Position numbers and translations under genes: made by a program | Part shown: positions 9,748-19,304 of the stretch, in pieces | Position numbering within the stretch: the stretch's first letter is position 1 | How the letters are laid out: every line of letters begins with the position of its first letter | Notes under the pieces: model-generated | What the model was told of the DNA's origin: nothing | The model's input: only the letters and a program-made list of their open reading frames with translations | Databases searched by the model: none | Assembly (NCBI GenBank): GCA_046542355.1 | Contig: JBKHBN010000001.1 | Span: 124,001-188,000, forward strand | Direction: 5' to 3' | Length of the DNA: 64,000 nucleotides | Source: UBA1672 sp046542355 | Lineage (GTDB): Bacteria > Pseudomonadota > Alphaproteobacteria > Micavibrionales > Micavibrionaceae

Positions 9748-9907
9748 TTATTGCATACTTAAAATATTTTCTCTCTCTACGAGCTATACGCGCCATGACG
9801 CCCCGGGGTCAACATTATTTATATGTAATTCAGCCTCTTGCCTATTTTACCAATGTTGCGTAACCTGTAGCCATGTTTGGCTCACTGCATTTTTCCGGGA
9901 TTATCAC

Positions 9908-10591
9908 ATGATAACAAAAATAAAACTCCTTGCTCTTTGTCTGGCTTGTTCCATCACTCTGAGCGCCTGTCAAACCCTTGAAGGGCTAAAAGATGACGCC
10001 TACGACGTAACAGAAGGCAACATATATATTGCTGGTGTTACAAGCGACACCGCCGAACCATTGCTTCGCAGCCCCTGCCCTAAAGTTGAGATTGTCGATG
10101 ATCTTAGCTCAATCAGTGATTTTTCAAACCCGCGCAAACAAATAGAGCAAAACCTGATCTCACGCGTAGACCTCAAAAGCGCCGAAAGTACGTGCAAACT
10201 CTCATCCAAAACAGCCATCGCTGATCTGAAACTGCTATTCGAAGGCAAACTGGGTCCAAAAGGACGCAACTCATCAACGGAAAAACCGTTTTTCTCCTAC
10301 CCCTTCTTTGTCGCTGTCACCACCCCGACCGGACGAATTATAGCAAAAGAAATATTTGCCGCCTCAATCACATACGCCACAAATGAAGAGGAACACATAT
10401 ACTTTGAAAGCCTGCGCCAGATCATTCCGATCAAAAGCAAAAATCAGGCAAACAACTACCGCATCCTGATTGGCTTTCAGGTCACCCCGGAACAATTGGA
10501 CTATAACCGCGAACATATGGTTCCAGTCGCCAGTGCTGTGGCCGCACAAAAGCGCAAACCATCACCGCCTCGCACAGCAGGCTCGAATTAA
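9908..10591 (+). CDS. Lipoprotein of unknown function
   Basis: A 227-residue protein with a type II signal peptide: Lys-containing n-region, hydrophobic core and lipobox LSAC with Cys21. The mature part has one more pair of cysteines (SPCPKVEIV and STCKL) and a Pro/Arg-rich tail. No recognised domain. The predicted strands and the FQVTPEQLDYN segment suggest a beta-rich periplasmic domain, but this is only an impression. It precedes gmhA by 38 bp, which may reflect an envelope role or simply cotranscription. Confidence 0.7.
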   Translation: MITKIKLLALCLACSITLSACQTLEGLKDDAYDVTEGNIYIAGVTSDTAEPLLRSPCPKVEIVDDLSSISDFSNPRKQIEQNLISRVDLKSAESTCKLSSKTAIADLKLLFEGKLGPKGRNSSTEKPFFSYPFFVAVTTPTGRIIAKEIFAASITYATNEEEHIYFESLRQIIPIKSKNQANNYRILIGFQVTPEQLDYNREHMVPVASAVAAQKRKPSPPRTAGSN

Positions 10592-10629
10592 ACCACGAAC
10601 TAAACCAGCAAACACACCGGGCCCTCACC

Positions 10630-11223
10630 ATGTCACAATTCAACCTCATGACCTACTGGCAACACGAAACGCAAGAGCATAACGAAGTCGCGCAAAAAAC
10701 AATCCATACGCTGCATACACATTTCGAAGCCATGCTAAACGCCTGCGCTAAAACCATCTCAAACAACGGAAAAATTATGTTCTGTGGCAACGGGGGTAGC
10801 GCCGCAGATGCCCAGCACCTTGCAACAGAACTCAGCGTACGATTCATCAAAGACCGCCCCGCCATTGCCGGACTTGCATTAACAACAGACACTTCAATAC
10901 TGACTGCTGCCGGAAATGATTACGGCTTTGAGCACATCTTCTCCCGCCAGATCGAAGCCCTTGGACAAAAAAGAGACACCATCATAGCCATCAGCACATC
11001 AGGCAACAGCCCCAATATTATTAACGCTATAAAAACCGCAAAAAAAAGGGGCATAACAACAATAGGGCTTTCAGGCCGCGACGGAGGGAAAATGCGCGAT
11101 ATATGTGATCACATTCTTATTGTGCCCTCCCACACCACAGCGCGTATACAGGAAATGCATACCTTGCTTGGCCATATGCTGTGCGGCGCTTTGGAGCAAA
11201 AACTGGAGCTCATAAAAGCGTAA
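10630..11223 (+). CDS. gmhA: SIS-domain sedoheptulose-7-phosphate isomerase (GmhA/DiaA family)
   Basis: A 197-residue single SIS-domain protein. GmhA converts sedoheptulose 7-phosphate to heptose 7-phosphate for LPS inner-core synthesis. Signatures are GNGGSAADAQHLATEL, the phosphate-binding ISTSGNSPN loop and a C-terminal QEMHTLLGHMLC helix. The same family includes DiaA, a DnaA-binding initiation factor; sequence alone by eye does not separate the two. The catalytic His position in MHTLLGHM and the acidic residue in QHLATEL favour isomerase. The next gene, xseB, lies 126 bp downstream. Confidence 0.85.
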   Translation: MSQFNLMTYWQHETQEHNEVAQKTIHTLHTHFEAMLNACAKTISNNGKIMFCGNGGSAADAQHLATELSVRFIKDRPAIAGLALTTDTSILTAAGNDYGFEHIFSRQIEALGQKRDTIIAISTSGNSPNIINAIKTAKKRGITTIGLSGRDGGKMRDICDHILIVPSHTTARIQEMHTLLGHMLCGALEQKLELIKA

Positions 11224-11349
11224 AAAACACAAACACAGGGCATAAAACCGGAATGCGACAAACTTCTTGAGAAAAAAGGACTTCTGACTTAAACTGCACT
11301 TCGCTTTTAAAAACGAACGATAAAATATAAATACAACAAAGATATAAAA

Positions 11350-11595
11350 ATGACATCCCCTAAAGCCCTTGAAAAACTAAGCTTTGAAGATGCTCTGGAG
11401 GAACTTGAAAGCATCGTGCGCAAGCTCGAAACGGGAGAATCTCCACTGGAAGATTCGATCTCCGCCTATGAGCGCGGAACAGCACTAAAACGCCACTGCG
11501 AAGAAAAACTCAAAGACGCCCAAGTCAAGATCGAGAAAATATCTATTGCCGAAAACGGCACAATAAACACACAACCACTGGATCGGGAAGAATAA
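11350..11595 (+). CDS. xseB: Exodeoxyribonuclease VII small subunit
   Basis: An 81-residue acidic helical protein typical of XseB: LSFEDALEELESIVRKLE, GESPLEDSISAYERG and LKRHCEEKLKDAQ, the hallmark two-helix coiled coil. It binds the XseA large subunit to form the single-strand-specific nuclease ExoVII; xseA is not in this window. The stop is followed after 3 bp by ispA, the conserved xseB-ispA-dxs order seen in many proteobacteria. Confidence 0.95.
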   Translation: MTSPKALEKLSFEDALEELESIVRKLETGESPLEDSISAYERGTALKRHCEEKLKDAQVKIEKISIAENGTINTQPLDREE

Positions 11596-11598
11596 AAC

Positions 11599-12510
11599 AT
11601 GGCACCATCCCTAAGAGACGCAGACCTGGGTTTGCAAAACGAAATGGACACAGTCATTCAGGCTGTAAACAAAACAATAGACTTTTTATTGCCTGAAACA
11701 GATCTGGCCGAAAAACGTCTTTTTGATGCGATGCGCTATGGAACACTGAACGGGGGGAAGCGCTTGCGCCCTTTTCTTGTCATTCACGCAGCAGCACTCT
11801 TCAACGTCGCGCCAGCACGAGCACGCCGCGTAGCTGCCGCGCTTGAATTCCTGCATTGTTATTCACTCATCCATGATGATCTTCCGGCAATGGACGATTC
11901 CGCCTTACGTCGTGGAAAACCGACCGTCCATAAACAATTTGATGAAGCCACAGCAATATTGGCAGGCGATGCACTTCTCACACTGACCTTCGAAGTCCTC
12001 AGCGAACCGGAAACTCACGAAGACCCGCACGTGAGGTGTGAACTTATCAGATCACTTGCATTTGGCGCCGGGGCACACGGCATGGTCGGTGGACAAATGC
12101 TGGACTTAATCGCAGAGAAAAAGGATTTTGATCTGGGCACAATCTCGCGTATGCAGCGCATGAAAACCGGAAAGCTTATGGCATTTGCCTGCGAAGCCGG
12201 AGCCATCCTTGGCAAGGCGGGTGAACCGCAACGCAAAGCCTTATGTAATTACGCCTTTGATCTGGGGCTGGCCTTTCAGGTCACAGATGACATTTTGGAT
12301 GTTGATGCCGACCCTCAAGATACAGGAAAAGATACCAGAAAAGACGAGCAGGCCGGAAAAGCCACATTTGTATCAACAATGGGCAAAGAACAAGCCAAAG
12401 AACGTGCTGAAATGCTGGTTGAGCAAGCCATCAAACACTTGCGCATATTTGAGGGACGGGAAAAGCATCTTGTTGATCTTGCACTCTATGTCCTTGCCCG
12501 CAGAGCATAA
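11599..12510 (+). CDS. ispA: Farnesyl diphosphate synthase
   Basis: Condenses DMAPP and IPP to geranyl and farnesyl diphosphate. The 303-residue protein has the first aspartate-rich motif DDLPAMDD (near residue 93), the second DDILD (near 231), the GGKRLRP substrate loop and the MVGGQMLD segment, all in normal order. An internal ATG 15 codons downstream is an alternative start. The gene begins 3 bp after xseB, so translation is probably coupled, and dxs follows 94 bp later. Confidence 0.96.
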   Translation: MAPSLRDADLGLQNEMDTVIQAVNKTIDFLLPETDLAEKRLFDAMRYGTLNGGKRLRPFLVIHAAALFNVAPARARRVAAALEFLHCYSLIHDDLPAMDDSALRRGKPTVHKQFDEATAILAGDALLTLTFEVLSEPETHEDPHVRCELIRSLAFGAGAHGMVGGQMLDLIAEKKDFDLGTISRMQRMKTGKLMAFACEAGAILGKAGEPQRKALCNYAFDLGLAFQVTDDILDVDADPQDTGKDTRKDEQAGKATFVSTMGKEQAKERAEMLVEQAIKHLRIFEGREKHLVDLALYVLARRA

Positions 12511-12604
12511 AAAGAAAGGCTAAACCAGCTAGCCAGCAACAAAAATTCTAACAACACTGTTTTAGTTTGCGCCCCATCTTCTTTATAGGATAAAAAAACT
12601 GACC

Positions 12605-14602
12605 ATGACTCTGGCAAAAAAAGAACCATTGGAACAAACCCAAACACCCCCGCTTTCTCAAACACAAAAAGAGAGCCTTCTGGCACGAATTAACTGCCCG
12701 GAAGATCTAAAAACACTTACAAACCAGCAACTTGTGTCCTTATGCAAAGAACTGCGTGATTTCATGATTGCAACAGTTGCGAAAACAGGGGGACATCTCG
12801 GCGCAGGACTTGGCGTTGTCGAGCTAAGCGTTGCCCTGCACGCTGTATTCAACGCCCCCGATGATAAAATCATATGGGACGTCGGCCATCAGGCCTACCC
12901 CCACAAAATCCTGACAGGCCGCAAGGAAAGAATGCATACAATCCGTCAGGGATCAGGGCTATCAGGTTTTACCAAACGCGCAGAAAGCATCTACGACCCC
13001 TTCGGCGCAGGACACAGCTCTACTTCTATTTCTGCAGGGCTGGGTATGGCCGTAGCCAGAGATCTAAATGCCTTGAACGCACCACAAAAACACGCGCGCG
13101 CTCCACACAATACACCGCACGTCATATCAGTTATTGGCGATGGGGCACTGTCCGCAGGAATGGCATACGAAGCCATGAACAATGCCGGAAGCCTGAAAAT
13201 AAATGGCAAAAAAAGCCGCCTGATTGTGATTTTAAATGATAACGACATGTCCATAGCACCGCCAGTCGGCGCCCTTAGCGCACATTTGACAAAACTTGTC
13301 TCTTCCCGTCCCTACACCCGTGCAAGAGAAATCGCCAAAAAAATAACCGGTAAACTACCATCTCCCTTACAGCACGCCGCCAAACGCATTGAGGAGCACG
13401 CCCGCAATGCTCTGGGATCAGGAAGCCTTTTTGAAGAATTAGGGTTTTACTATATCGGCCCCGTAGACGGACACAACCTCGAAGACCTGATCGCCGTACT
13501 ACACAACGTCCGCGACAGCGCTCATAACGGCCCAATTCTGATCCACGCCGTAACCCAAAAAGGAAAAGGGTACACGCCTGCTGAAAAAGCCTCTGATAAC
13601 ATGCATGGCGTTAAAAAATTTGATGTCATAACAGGTGCACAAGTTAAAAAAGGCAACCAAAACGCAGCGCCAAGTTACACAAAAGTCTTTGCACAAAACC
13701 TGATTGAGTGTGCCAGAAAAGATCCAAAAATCGTAGCCATAACCGCAGCCATGCCCTCAGGCACAGGTCTGGATCTCTTTCAGGAACATTTCCCTGAACG
13801 CTGTTTTGATGTGGGCATCGCCGAACAACACGCCGTAACCTTCGCAGCCGGGCTGGCAACAGAAGGATACAAACCCTTCGTAACCATATACTCAACATTC
13901 CTGCAACGCGCCTACGATCAAATTGTGCATGACGTTGCGCTACAAAATCTGCCCGTACGCTTTGCCATTGATCGCGCCGGTCTTGTTGGCGCAGACGGCC
14001 AGACACACGCAGGATCATTCGATATTGCATATCTAAGCTGCCTGCCCAACATGGTTATTATGGCTGCAAGCGACGAATCAGAATTATCCCGCATGGTCGC
14101 AACAGCCGCAGCCTATGACAAAGGCCCAATAGCCTTCCGCTATCCCCGCGGCAACGGCACCGGAATTGACATTCCACAAGCGCCTGAAGTCATTCCCATC
14201 GGCAAAGGCCGTATAATCACAAAAGGGCAAAAAATTGCGCTCCTGAACTTCGGGGCACAACTTGCAGAATGCAAAGCCGCAGCCAAAATGATCAAAAAGA
14301 AACTTGATTTGGATATAACACTGGCCGATGCACGCTTTGCAAAACCTTTAGACACCGAATTAATTTGCACCCTTGCCAAAAACCATGACGCCATTATTAC
14401 GATAGAAGAAGGCGCTCGCGGCGGATTTGGAGCCAGCGTTCTCGAATTTGCTTCAAATCAGGGCTTGTTAGAGAAAAATCTGAGACTCAGAACCATGACT
14501 CTGCCTGACCGCTTCCAAGATCAAGACACTCCCCAAGCCCAGCGTCAGGAAGCTGCTCTGGACGCGCAAGCCATAGCAACGCTCATTACTTCACTAATAT
14601 AG
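12605..14602 (+). CDS. dxs: 1-deoxy-D-xylulose-5-phosphate synthase
   Basis: Thiamine-diphosphate enzyme joining pyruvate and glyceraldehyde 3-phosphate, the entry and main control point of the MEP pathway. The 665-residue protein shows WDVGHQAYPHK, the ThDP-binding GDGALSAGMAYEAMNNAG...ILNDNDMSIAPPVGALS stretch starting near residue 178, GPVDGHNLEDL and the pyrimidine-domain EQHAVTFAAGLA with its catalytic Glu near 400. The N-terminus is about 25 residues longer than E. coli Dxs and Gln/Thr-rich. It closes the xseB-ispA-dxs group and converges on a small unknown gene. Confidence 0.97.
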   Translation: MTLAKKEPLEQTQTPPLSQTQKESLLARINCPEDLKTLTNQQLVSLCKELRDFMIATVAKTGGHLGAGLGVVELSVALHAVFNAPDDKIIWDVGHQAYPHKILTGRKERMHTIRQGSGLSGFTKRAESIYDPFGAGHSSTSISAGLGMAVARDLNALNAPQKHARAPHNTPHVISVIGDGALSAGMAYEAMNNAGSLKINGKKSRLIVILNDNDMSIAPPVGALSAHLTKLVSSRPYTRAREIAKKITGKLPSPLQHAAKRIEEHARNALGSGSLFEELGFYYIGPVDGHNLEDLIAVLHNVRDSAHNGPILIHAVTQKGKGYTPAEKASDNMHGVKKFDVITGAQVKKGNQNAAPSYTKVFAQNLIECARKDPKIVAITAAMPSGTGLDLFQEHFPERCFDVGIAEQHAVTFAAGLATEGYKPFVTIYSTFLQRAYDQIVHDVALQNLPVRFAIDRAGLVGADGQTHAGSFDIAYLSCLPNMVIMAASDESELSRMVATAAAYDKGPIAFRYPRGNGTGIDIPQAPEVIPIGKGRIITKGQKIALLNFGAQLAECKAAAKMIKKKLDLDITLADARFAKPLDTELICTLAKNHDAIITIEEGARGGFGASVLEFASNQGLLEKNLRLRTMTLPDRFQDQDTPQAQRQEAALDAQAIATLITSLI

Positions 14603-14622
14603 AACGTAATAAAACGTAAGAG

Positions 14623-14904
14623 TTACCTCCGGTCAAGTAACACGTCACGCGCAGAATCCTCCAGCCATGCTTTCGCAAAATGCTCAGGATCTCGATCTTT
14701 AATCCACTCCAGCGCCTCACGCCGAACACCTTCCCAAATTTTACGTCTGTCACCAGCAGGATAAAGCCAGTAATTCTCATCCCAGCATTTTTCCTCCAAC
14801 CCGTCGGCCCCTTTATATTTAAAACTCTGAATAATATTTGAAATCTCGTTAGAAAAGAAACCGTAATTCTCCAGACGCGAAGACAGCCCCTGCTCCAATG
14901 TCAT
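14623..14904 (-). CDS. Small protein of unknown function
   Basis: A 93-residue, Trp- and charge-rich protein when started at the ATG at 14904; the frame is open to a TTG at 15015, but the extra 37 residues are atypical and a ribosome-binding site is poor for both. The body (SNEISNIIQSFKYKG, ENYWLYPAGDRRKIWEGVR, ALEWIKDRDPEHFAKAWLED) looks like a helical globular protein without signal peptide. It converges on dxs with 20 bp between the stops. No family recognised. Confidence 0.45.
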   Translation of the reverse strand: MTLEQGLSSRLENYGFFSNEISNIIQSFKYKGADGLEEKCWDENYWLYPAGDRRKIWEGVRREALEWIKDRDPEHFAKAWLEDSARDVLLDRR

Positions 14905-15113
14905 GTTTGCTGAACGCCGTTTAATAACTACCACTACAATGCCCCCGCACAAAAAATTGTCTAAACATTCCCCTTCCTTCCCAAGAAACACTTTGAACCG
15001 TACGCGAAAGTACAACCAATCGTCAAATTAATATCTCTTATCCTTTGCAAGTAATCTGACGAACTTTTTTATATTGTTGCTATAAACCGCTTTTGCCTTT
15101 AACATCCTCCCAT

Positions 15114-15875
15114 ATGAGCATAAAAAAGCCAAATATAGTGATCTTCGATATGGATGGCACAGCGGTGAGGCATCTAAACCCTCGTCTTTTGTCCATTCTG
15201 GAATTTCTGGACAACCTGTCCTACAAATGCGCAAAACTGTTTTCATGGCTTTTCAAACGCGGAGCAAAAGGCCCGATCGTTCCCGAATGGCATGATCCCG
15301 AATGGCTGAACGACAGCAAAAAAAAACCGCGCCTGATCGTTCACAGAGCGCTCCACAGAGTCAGGCGTAAACCCGTCGAACAAATTGTACAACCCTGTCC
15401 GGGTCTTTATGACGTTCTTGATCTCCTTCACGCCAATAACATTCCTATGGCTCTAGTCAGCAACGGACTTGGAAAAGGATACGGCCACGATATTCTCGAG
15501 AAATTCGAATTGGAACAATATTTTAAAGCCACTATCTTCCGTGAAGACATACAAAACTCGAAACCCCACCCGGAACCAATTCTACTTGCGCTCAAGAGCA
15601 TGAACGTTCCTCTATCCGAAAACGATGTCGTTTGGTACATAGGGGATCGTCACAAAGACATCACCGCTGCTATCGAAGCCGACAAACACATAAAACCAAA
15701 AGTTGTCCCTATTGCTTTTGCTATAAGCGCAGCCTTGGCAGCCGCTCTGGAAAAGAATTTGGGAACCGATCACATAATCATGTCGTTTCACGATATGTAC
15801 GACCAACTCAGACCAATGTATGAGCAAAACAAAAAACAAAGCGAAATCGAACCAAAGCTCAAGAGCGCCTGTTAA
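15114..15875 (+). CDS. HAD-superfamily phosphatase (phosphoglycolate-phosphatase-like)
   Basis: A 253-residue HAD hydrolase. Motif I is FDMDGTAV near the N-terminus, motif II LVSNGLGKGYG, the Lys of motif III lies in NSKPHPEPIL, and motif IV is YIGDRHKDI. A long insertion between motif I and motif II, with basic and aromatic residues and a run of lysines, forms the cap. The order and the KPHPEP segment resemble Gph and related sugar-phosphate phosphatases, but the substrate cannot be named. An upstream TTG at 15093 is possible; the ATG at 15114 fits motif I spacing better. It converges on sppA with 40 bp between. Confidence 0.8.
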   Translation: MSIKKPNIVIFDMDGTAVRHLNPRLLSILEFLDNLSYKCAKLFSWLFKRGAKGPIVPEWHDPEWLNDSKKKPRLIVHRALHRVRRKPVEQIVQPCPGLYDVLDLLHANNIPMALVSNGLGKGYGHDILEKFELEQYFKATIFREDIQNSKPHPEPILLALKSMNVPLSENDVVWYIGDRHKDITAAIEADKHIKPKVVPIAFAISAALAAALEKNLGTDHIIMSFHDMYDQLRPMYEQNKKQSEIEPKLKSAC

Positions 15876-15915
15876 AAAAAACGACAACCAAACGCTACGA
15901 GGTCACATTCAAAGA

Positions 15916-18123
15916 TCACCGCACCTGCAAGCGCACAGGCTCGTAAACACTTCCTCCCGGCGCACCTGTCATACTCTGATACAAGAAAACATCACGTATC
16001 TGCGGTAAAACAGAGCGAAACAAACCGGCTTGAATACGTAACGCATCCCCGGCACTTCCTTGTTCTTCAAGAAATTTAACAAGCTGCTCAACAGGTGTAA
16101 GAGGTCTTGGAACAATCTGTACATCAACGCTATGACGATCATAGCCGCCCACCTGACGCGCTGCATAGTCCAGAGCATCACTCAACCCTCCAATCTGATC
16201 CGCAAGCCCTACTTCAACCGCGCGTTTTCCTGACCACACGCGGCCACGCGCAACATCCTCAACCTCGGCCTCACTCAAATCGCGTCCCTTGGCAACACGC
16301 GTGACAAAACTGGAATAAATACGATCCAGCATCGCATTAACCCGCTGCTCTTCATTTGCATCATAGGGTTGGTTAAAAGACCACATACTGGCCTTCTCAC
16401 CCCAGCGCACTTCATCCCAATTCACCCCCAGCTTCTCCCACAAGCCTTTAAGAGAAAACTTACCGCCTAAAACACCAATAGAGCCGGTAATTGTACTTGG
16501 TAGCACAAAAATCTGATCCGCGCTGCTGGCAATCCAATACCCTCCCGACGCGGCAACATTCCCCATTGAAACAATAACAAGCTTGCCCTCTTCTTGAACT
16601 TTCTGAAGCGCACGTAAAATCGTTTCAGACGCAACCGGCGCACCTCCAGGGCTATCAATGCGCAAAACCACAGCGTCATAAAGATCATCCTCTGCTACAG
16701 CCAGCAAAACTCCGGAAAGCTCATCAGCAGCAACAATGCCATCACCCCCAAAAGAAACCTGTTCCCCAAAAGCCTGAACATTATGACTATCCAATATAGC
16801 GCCAAGCGCATAAACAAGGGCAATTCTGGGTTTTCCAGAGGGCTTGCCAATTAATACCCCGCTATTACCATCACCTACCCTCTGCTCGCTCCCACCAGCG
16901 CTCCCAGCAAAGCCCTGAGCAGTTTCTACTTCAGCATCCAAAGGCTCGTCCTCTTCCTGAGCCTGCAAGTCATCCTCTTGCACCTCTTCATCCTGCGCTT
17001 TAGTGTCACCAGTCTCAACAAGCGCCTCTTCGGAAGCTTCCGGCGCATCCTCACCCGCCTGGGCTTCATTAACCACCGGTGACACAAAATCCGCTAATAG
17101 ATAGTCAGGCCGCCTAAAACCTCGCCCTTTAAGCATTTCCGTGACATAGCTATCAAAGCGAACATACCGCAGATCTTCACCATCTGGATCACCAGTCACC
17201 TGCTCATTCATTGTCTCAATGAGTACGTCTTCATAATCAAGAACATCAATCAATCCAGCATCCAGCGCTTCGGTATCAATATACAACCCGCGATCCACAA
17301 GGCTCTTAAATTCACCCGCAGTAATATCCAAATCTTTCGCAATATCCTCGCTGATAACAGAAGCGATATCCTCTACCAGCCTTGTCATAGTACGCCGCGA
17401 AGCGTCCGGCATTTCACGCTCAATAACTGTGTCATAAGCGCCCTTATATTCCTTGCGCTTATAAATTTGCGGTTTGATACCAACCTCATCAAGAACGCCG
17501 CGTACATACGGTATTTGCGCACTAATGCCCAAGATCGTAACAACGCCCAGGGGCTGCATCCACACCTCATCGAAAGCCGAAGCCAGGTAATACCCGCTCA
17601 GCCCTTGATCAAAAGAAGGCGCATACACATACGCAAACTTTCCAGATTCCTTAAATTCCTTAAGAGCACTGCGAAATTCCTGAGCATGTGCAATAGACAA
17701 GCTCCCTCCGGTAATTTTCGTATAAACACCACTAACGCGTGGATCAAGAGCAGCCCGATCCAGCGCATCAATATAATTACCAAGAGTCCTCACGTTACTC
17801 TTGAAGGGTTGGGAAAAATCAGCCTCTGTAACAAGATCAGGAATATCACCATCAATTTCCAGATACAAAACCATCTGAGAAGGCAGCCGGGCAATATCAG
17901 AACTTGCATTCATTTCATAAAAAACAGAAGACAAAACCCAGAAAGACACAAACGAAGCAATAATCACAGAGGCGCCAATTACAGTCGATGTGCGCTTAAA
18001 AGCAACCCACAAAATAGGAAAAACACGCCAAAGCAACCGTTTCTTTTTCTCCTTTTTCAAAGAAACCGGCAACCGTGAGAAAATCTGACGTTTTCTAAGC
18101 CAAGGATCATTCTTGCGAGTCAT
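15916..18123 (-). CDS. sppA: Signal peptide peptidase SppA, 67K type
   Basis: Inner-membrane serine protease of family S49 that degrades cleaved signal peptides. The 735-residue protein has a basic cytoplasmic start, one membrane anchor (about 46-68) and two tandem S49 repeats. The catalytic dyad is visible: Lys227 in EYKGAYD of the first repeat and Ser526 in GNVAASGGYW of the second, followed by TITGSIGVLGGK. Unusually, residues 352-420 between the repeats form an acidic low-complexity linker (long runs of Glu, Asp, Ala and Gln), making the protein about 115 residues longer than E. coli SppA. It lies 25 bp downstream of aroC and is probably cotranscribed with it. Confidence 0.94.
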   Translation of the reverse strand: MTRKNDPWLRKRQIFSRLPVSLKKEKKKRLLWRVFPILWVAFKRTSTVIGASVIIASFVSFWVLSSVFYEMNASSDIARLPSQMVLYLEIDGDIPDLVTEADFSQPFKSNVRTLGNYIDALDRAALDPRVSGVYTKITGGSLSIAHAQEFRSALKEFKESGKFAYVYAPSFDQGLSGYYLASAFDEVWMQPLGVVTILGISAQIPYVRGVLDEVGIKPQIYKRKEYKGAYDTVIEREMPDASRRTMTRLVEDIASVISEDIAKDLDITAGEFKSLVDRGLYIDTEALDAGLIDVLDYEDVLIETMNEQVTGDPDGEDLRYVRFDSYVTEMLKGRGFRRPDYLLADFVSPVVNEAQAGEDAPEASEEALVETGDTKAQDEEVQEDDLQAQEEDEPLDAEVETAQGFAGSAGGSEQRVGDGNSGVLIGKPSGKPRIALVYALGAILDSHNVQAFGEQVSFGGDGIVAADELSGVLLAVAEDDLYDAVVLRIDSPGGAPVASETILRALQKVQEEGKLVIVSMGNVAASGGYWIASSADQIFVLPSTITGSIGVLGGKFSLKGLWEKLGVNWDEVRWGEKASMWSFNQPYDANEEQRVNAMLDRIYSSFVTRVAKGRDLSEAEVEDVARGRVWSGKRAVEVGLADQIGGLSDALDYAARQVGGYDRHSVDVQIVPRPLTPVEQLVKFLEEQGSAGDALRIQAGLFRSVLPQIRDVFLYQSMTGAPGGSVYEPVRLQVR

Positions 18124-18148
18124 ACAGCCCTCTTTTCATAAATATAAT

Positions 18149-19237
18149 TTACAGGCACTGCGCTTTATGGCGCAGCCAATGATCCGCCAGCACGCACGAA
18201 ACCATTGCCTCAACAACAGGCACGCCCCGTATACCGACACAAGGATCATGGCGGCCTTTAGTCGAAATCTCAACCTCACGCCCATGCACATCAATGCTTT
18301 TGCGCGGTGTTAGAATAGAGCTTGTCGGCTTGAAAGCTACCCGTAAAACAATATCCTGCCCCGAAGAAATCCCGCCAAGAATACCGCCCGCATTATTACT
18401 TAAAAACACCGGATCACCTCCATCTTGACCTGCGCGCATTTCATCGGCATTTGCAACACCATCAAGCGCCACCGCATCAAATCCCGCGCCAATCTCCACA
18501 CCTTTAGCGGCGTTAATACTCATCATAGCTTTAGCCAGATCCGCATCCAGCTTATCATAAACAGGAGCCCCCAGCCCCGCCGGAATGCCACTTGCATGAA
18601 CCTCAACCATCGCGCCAATGCTAGAGCCATTCTTACGGGTTTGATCAAGATAATCTTCCCACTCCCGCGCTGTAACATCATCAGGGCAAAAAAACGGATT
18701 ATCATTAACCTGCGCCCAATCCCAGCGCTCCCGATCTATCGCTTTGTTCCCAATCTGAACAACGCAAGCGCGTATTAAAACCTGCGCTCCGATCTGATGC
18801 TCCAAAACTTTTCGCGCTATCGCTCCGGCGGCGACCCTCATCGCTGTCTCACGCGCAGAAGAGCGTCCGCCACCACGATAATCCCGAATACCATATTTGC
18901 GCATATAAGTATAATCAGCATGCCCGGGGCGAAACTTATCCTTAATCTCACTATAATCTTTAGACTTTTGATCCGTATTTTCAATCAACAAGCCGATAGG
19001 CGTTCCCGTTGTCACCCCTTCAAAAACACCCGAAAGAATTTTCACCTTATCAGCTTCTCGGCGCTGCGTCGTATGGCGGCTCTGCCCTGGCTTGCGCTTA
19101 TCCAGATAGCCCTGAATATCACCCTCATCCAGAGGAATGCCCGCCGGAACACCATCAACAACAGCGCCAATCGCTGCCCCGTGGCTTTCCCCAAAGCTTG
19201 TATATTGAAACAAATAACCAAACCGGTTCCCCGACAT
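18149..19237 (-). CDS. aroC: Chorismate synthase
   Basis: Forms chorismate from EPSP using reduced FMN, the last step of the shikimate pathway. The 362-residue protein begins MSGNRFGYLFQYTSFGESHG, the family N-terminus with the GESHG signature; this fixes the start at the ATG at 19237 rather than at the longer frame to 19300. Other marks are RHTTQRREADKV, RPGHADYTYMRKYG, the RGGGRSSARETAMRVAAG signature and SNNAGGILGGISSGQ. All are intact. Confidence 0.97.
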   Translation of the reverse strand: MSGNRFGYLFQYTSFGESHGAAIGAVVDGVPAGIPLDEGDIQGYLDKRKPGQSRHTTQRREADKVKILSGVFEGVTTGTPIGLLIENTDQKSKDYSEIKDKFRPGHADYTYMRKYGIRDYRGGGRSSARETAMRVAAGAIARKVLEHQIGAQVLIRACVVQIGNKAIDRERWDWAQVNDNPFFCPDDVTAREWEDYLDQTRKNGSSIGAMVEVHASGIPAGLGAPVYDKLDADLAKAMMSINAAKGVEIGAGFDAVALDGVANADEMRAGQDGGDPVFLSNNAGGILGGISSGQDIVLRVAFKPTSSILTPRKSIDVHGREVEISTKGRHDPCVGIRGVPVVEAMVSCVLADHWLRHKAQCL

Positions 19238-19304
19238 AAAAATCCTTATGCTTTTTAAATTATATCCATGCCCCGCGAGCGTCATACTAAGCCAACACAA
19301 GCCA

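Noticed and set aside
17467..18078. A 203-codon frame on + inside sppA
   Set aside because: Antisense shadow of the SppA N-terminal half; no ribosome-binding site and unnatural composition.
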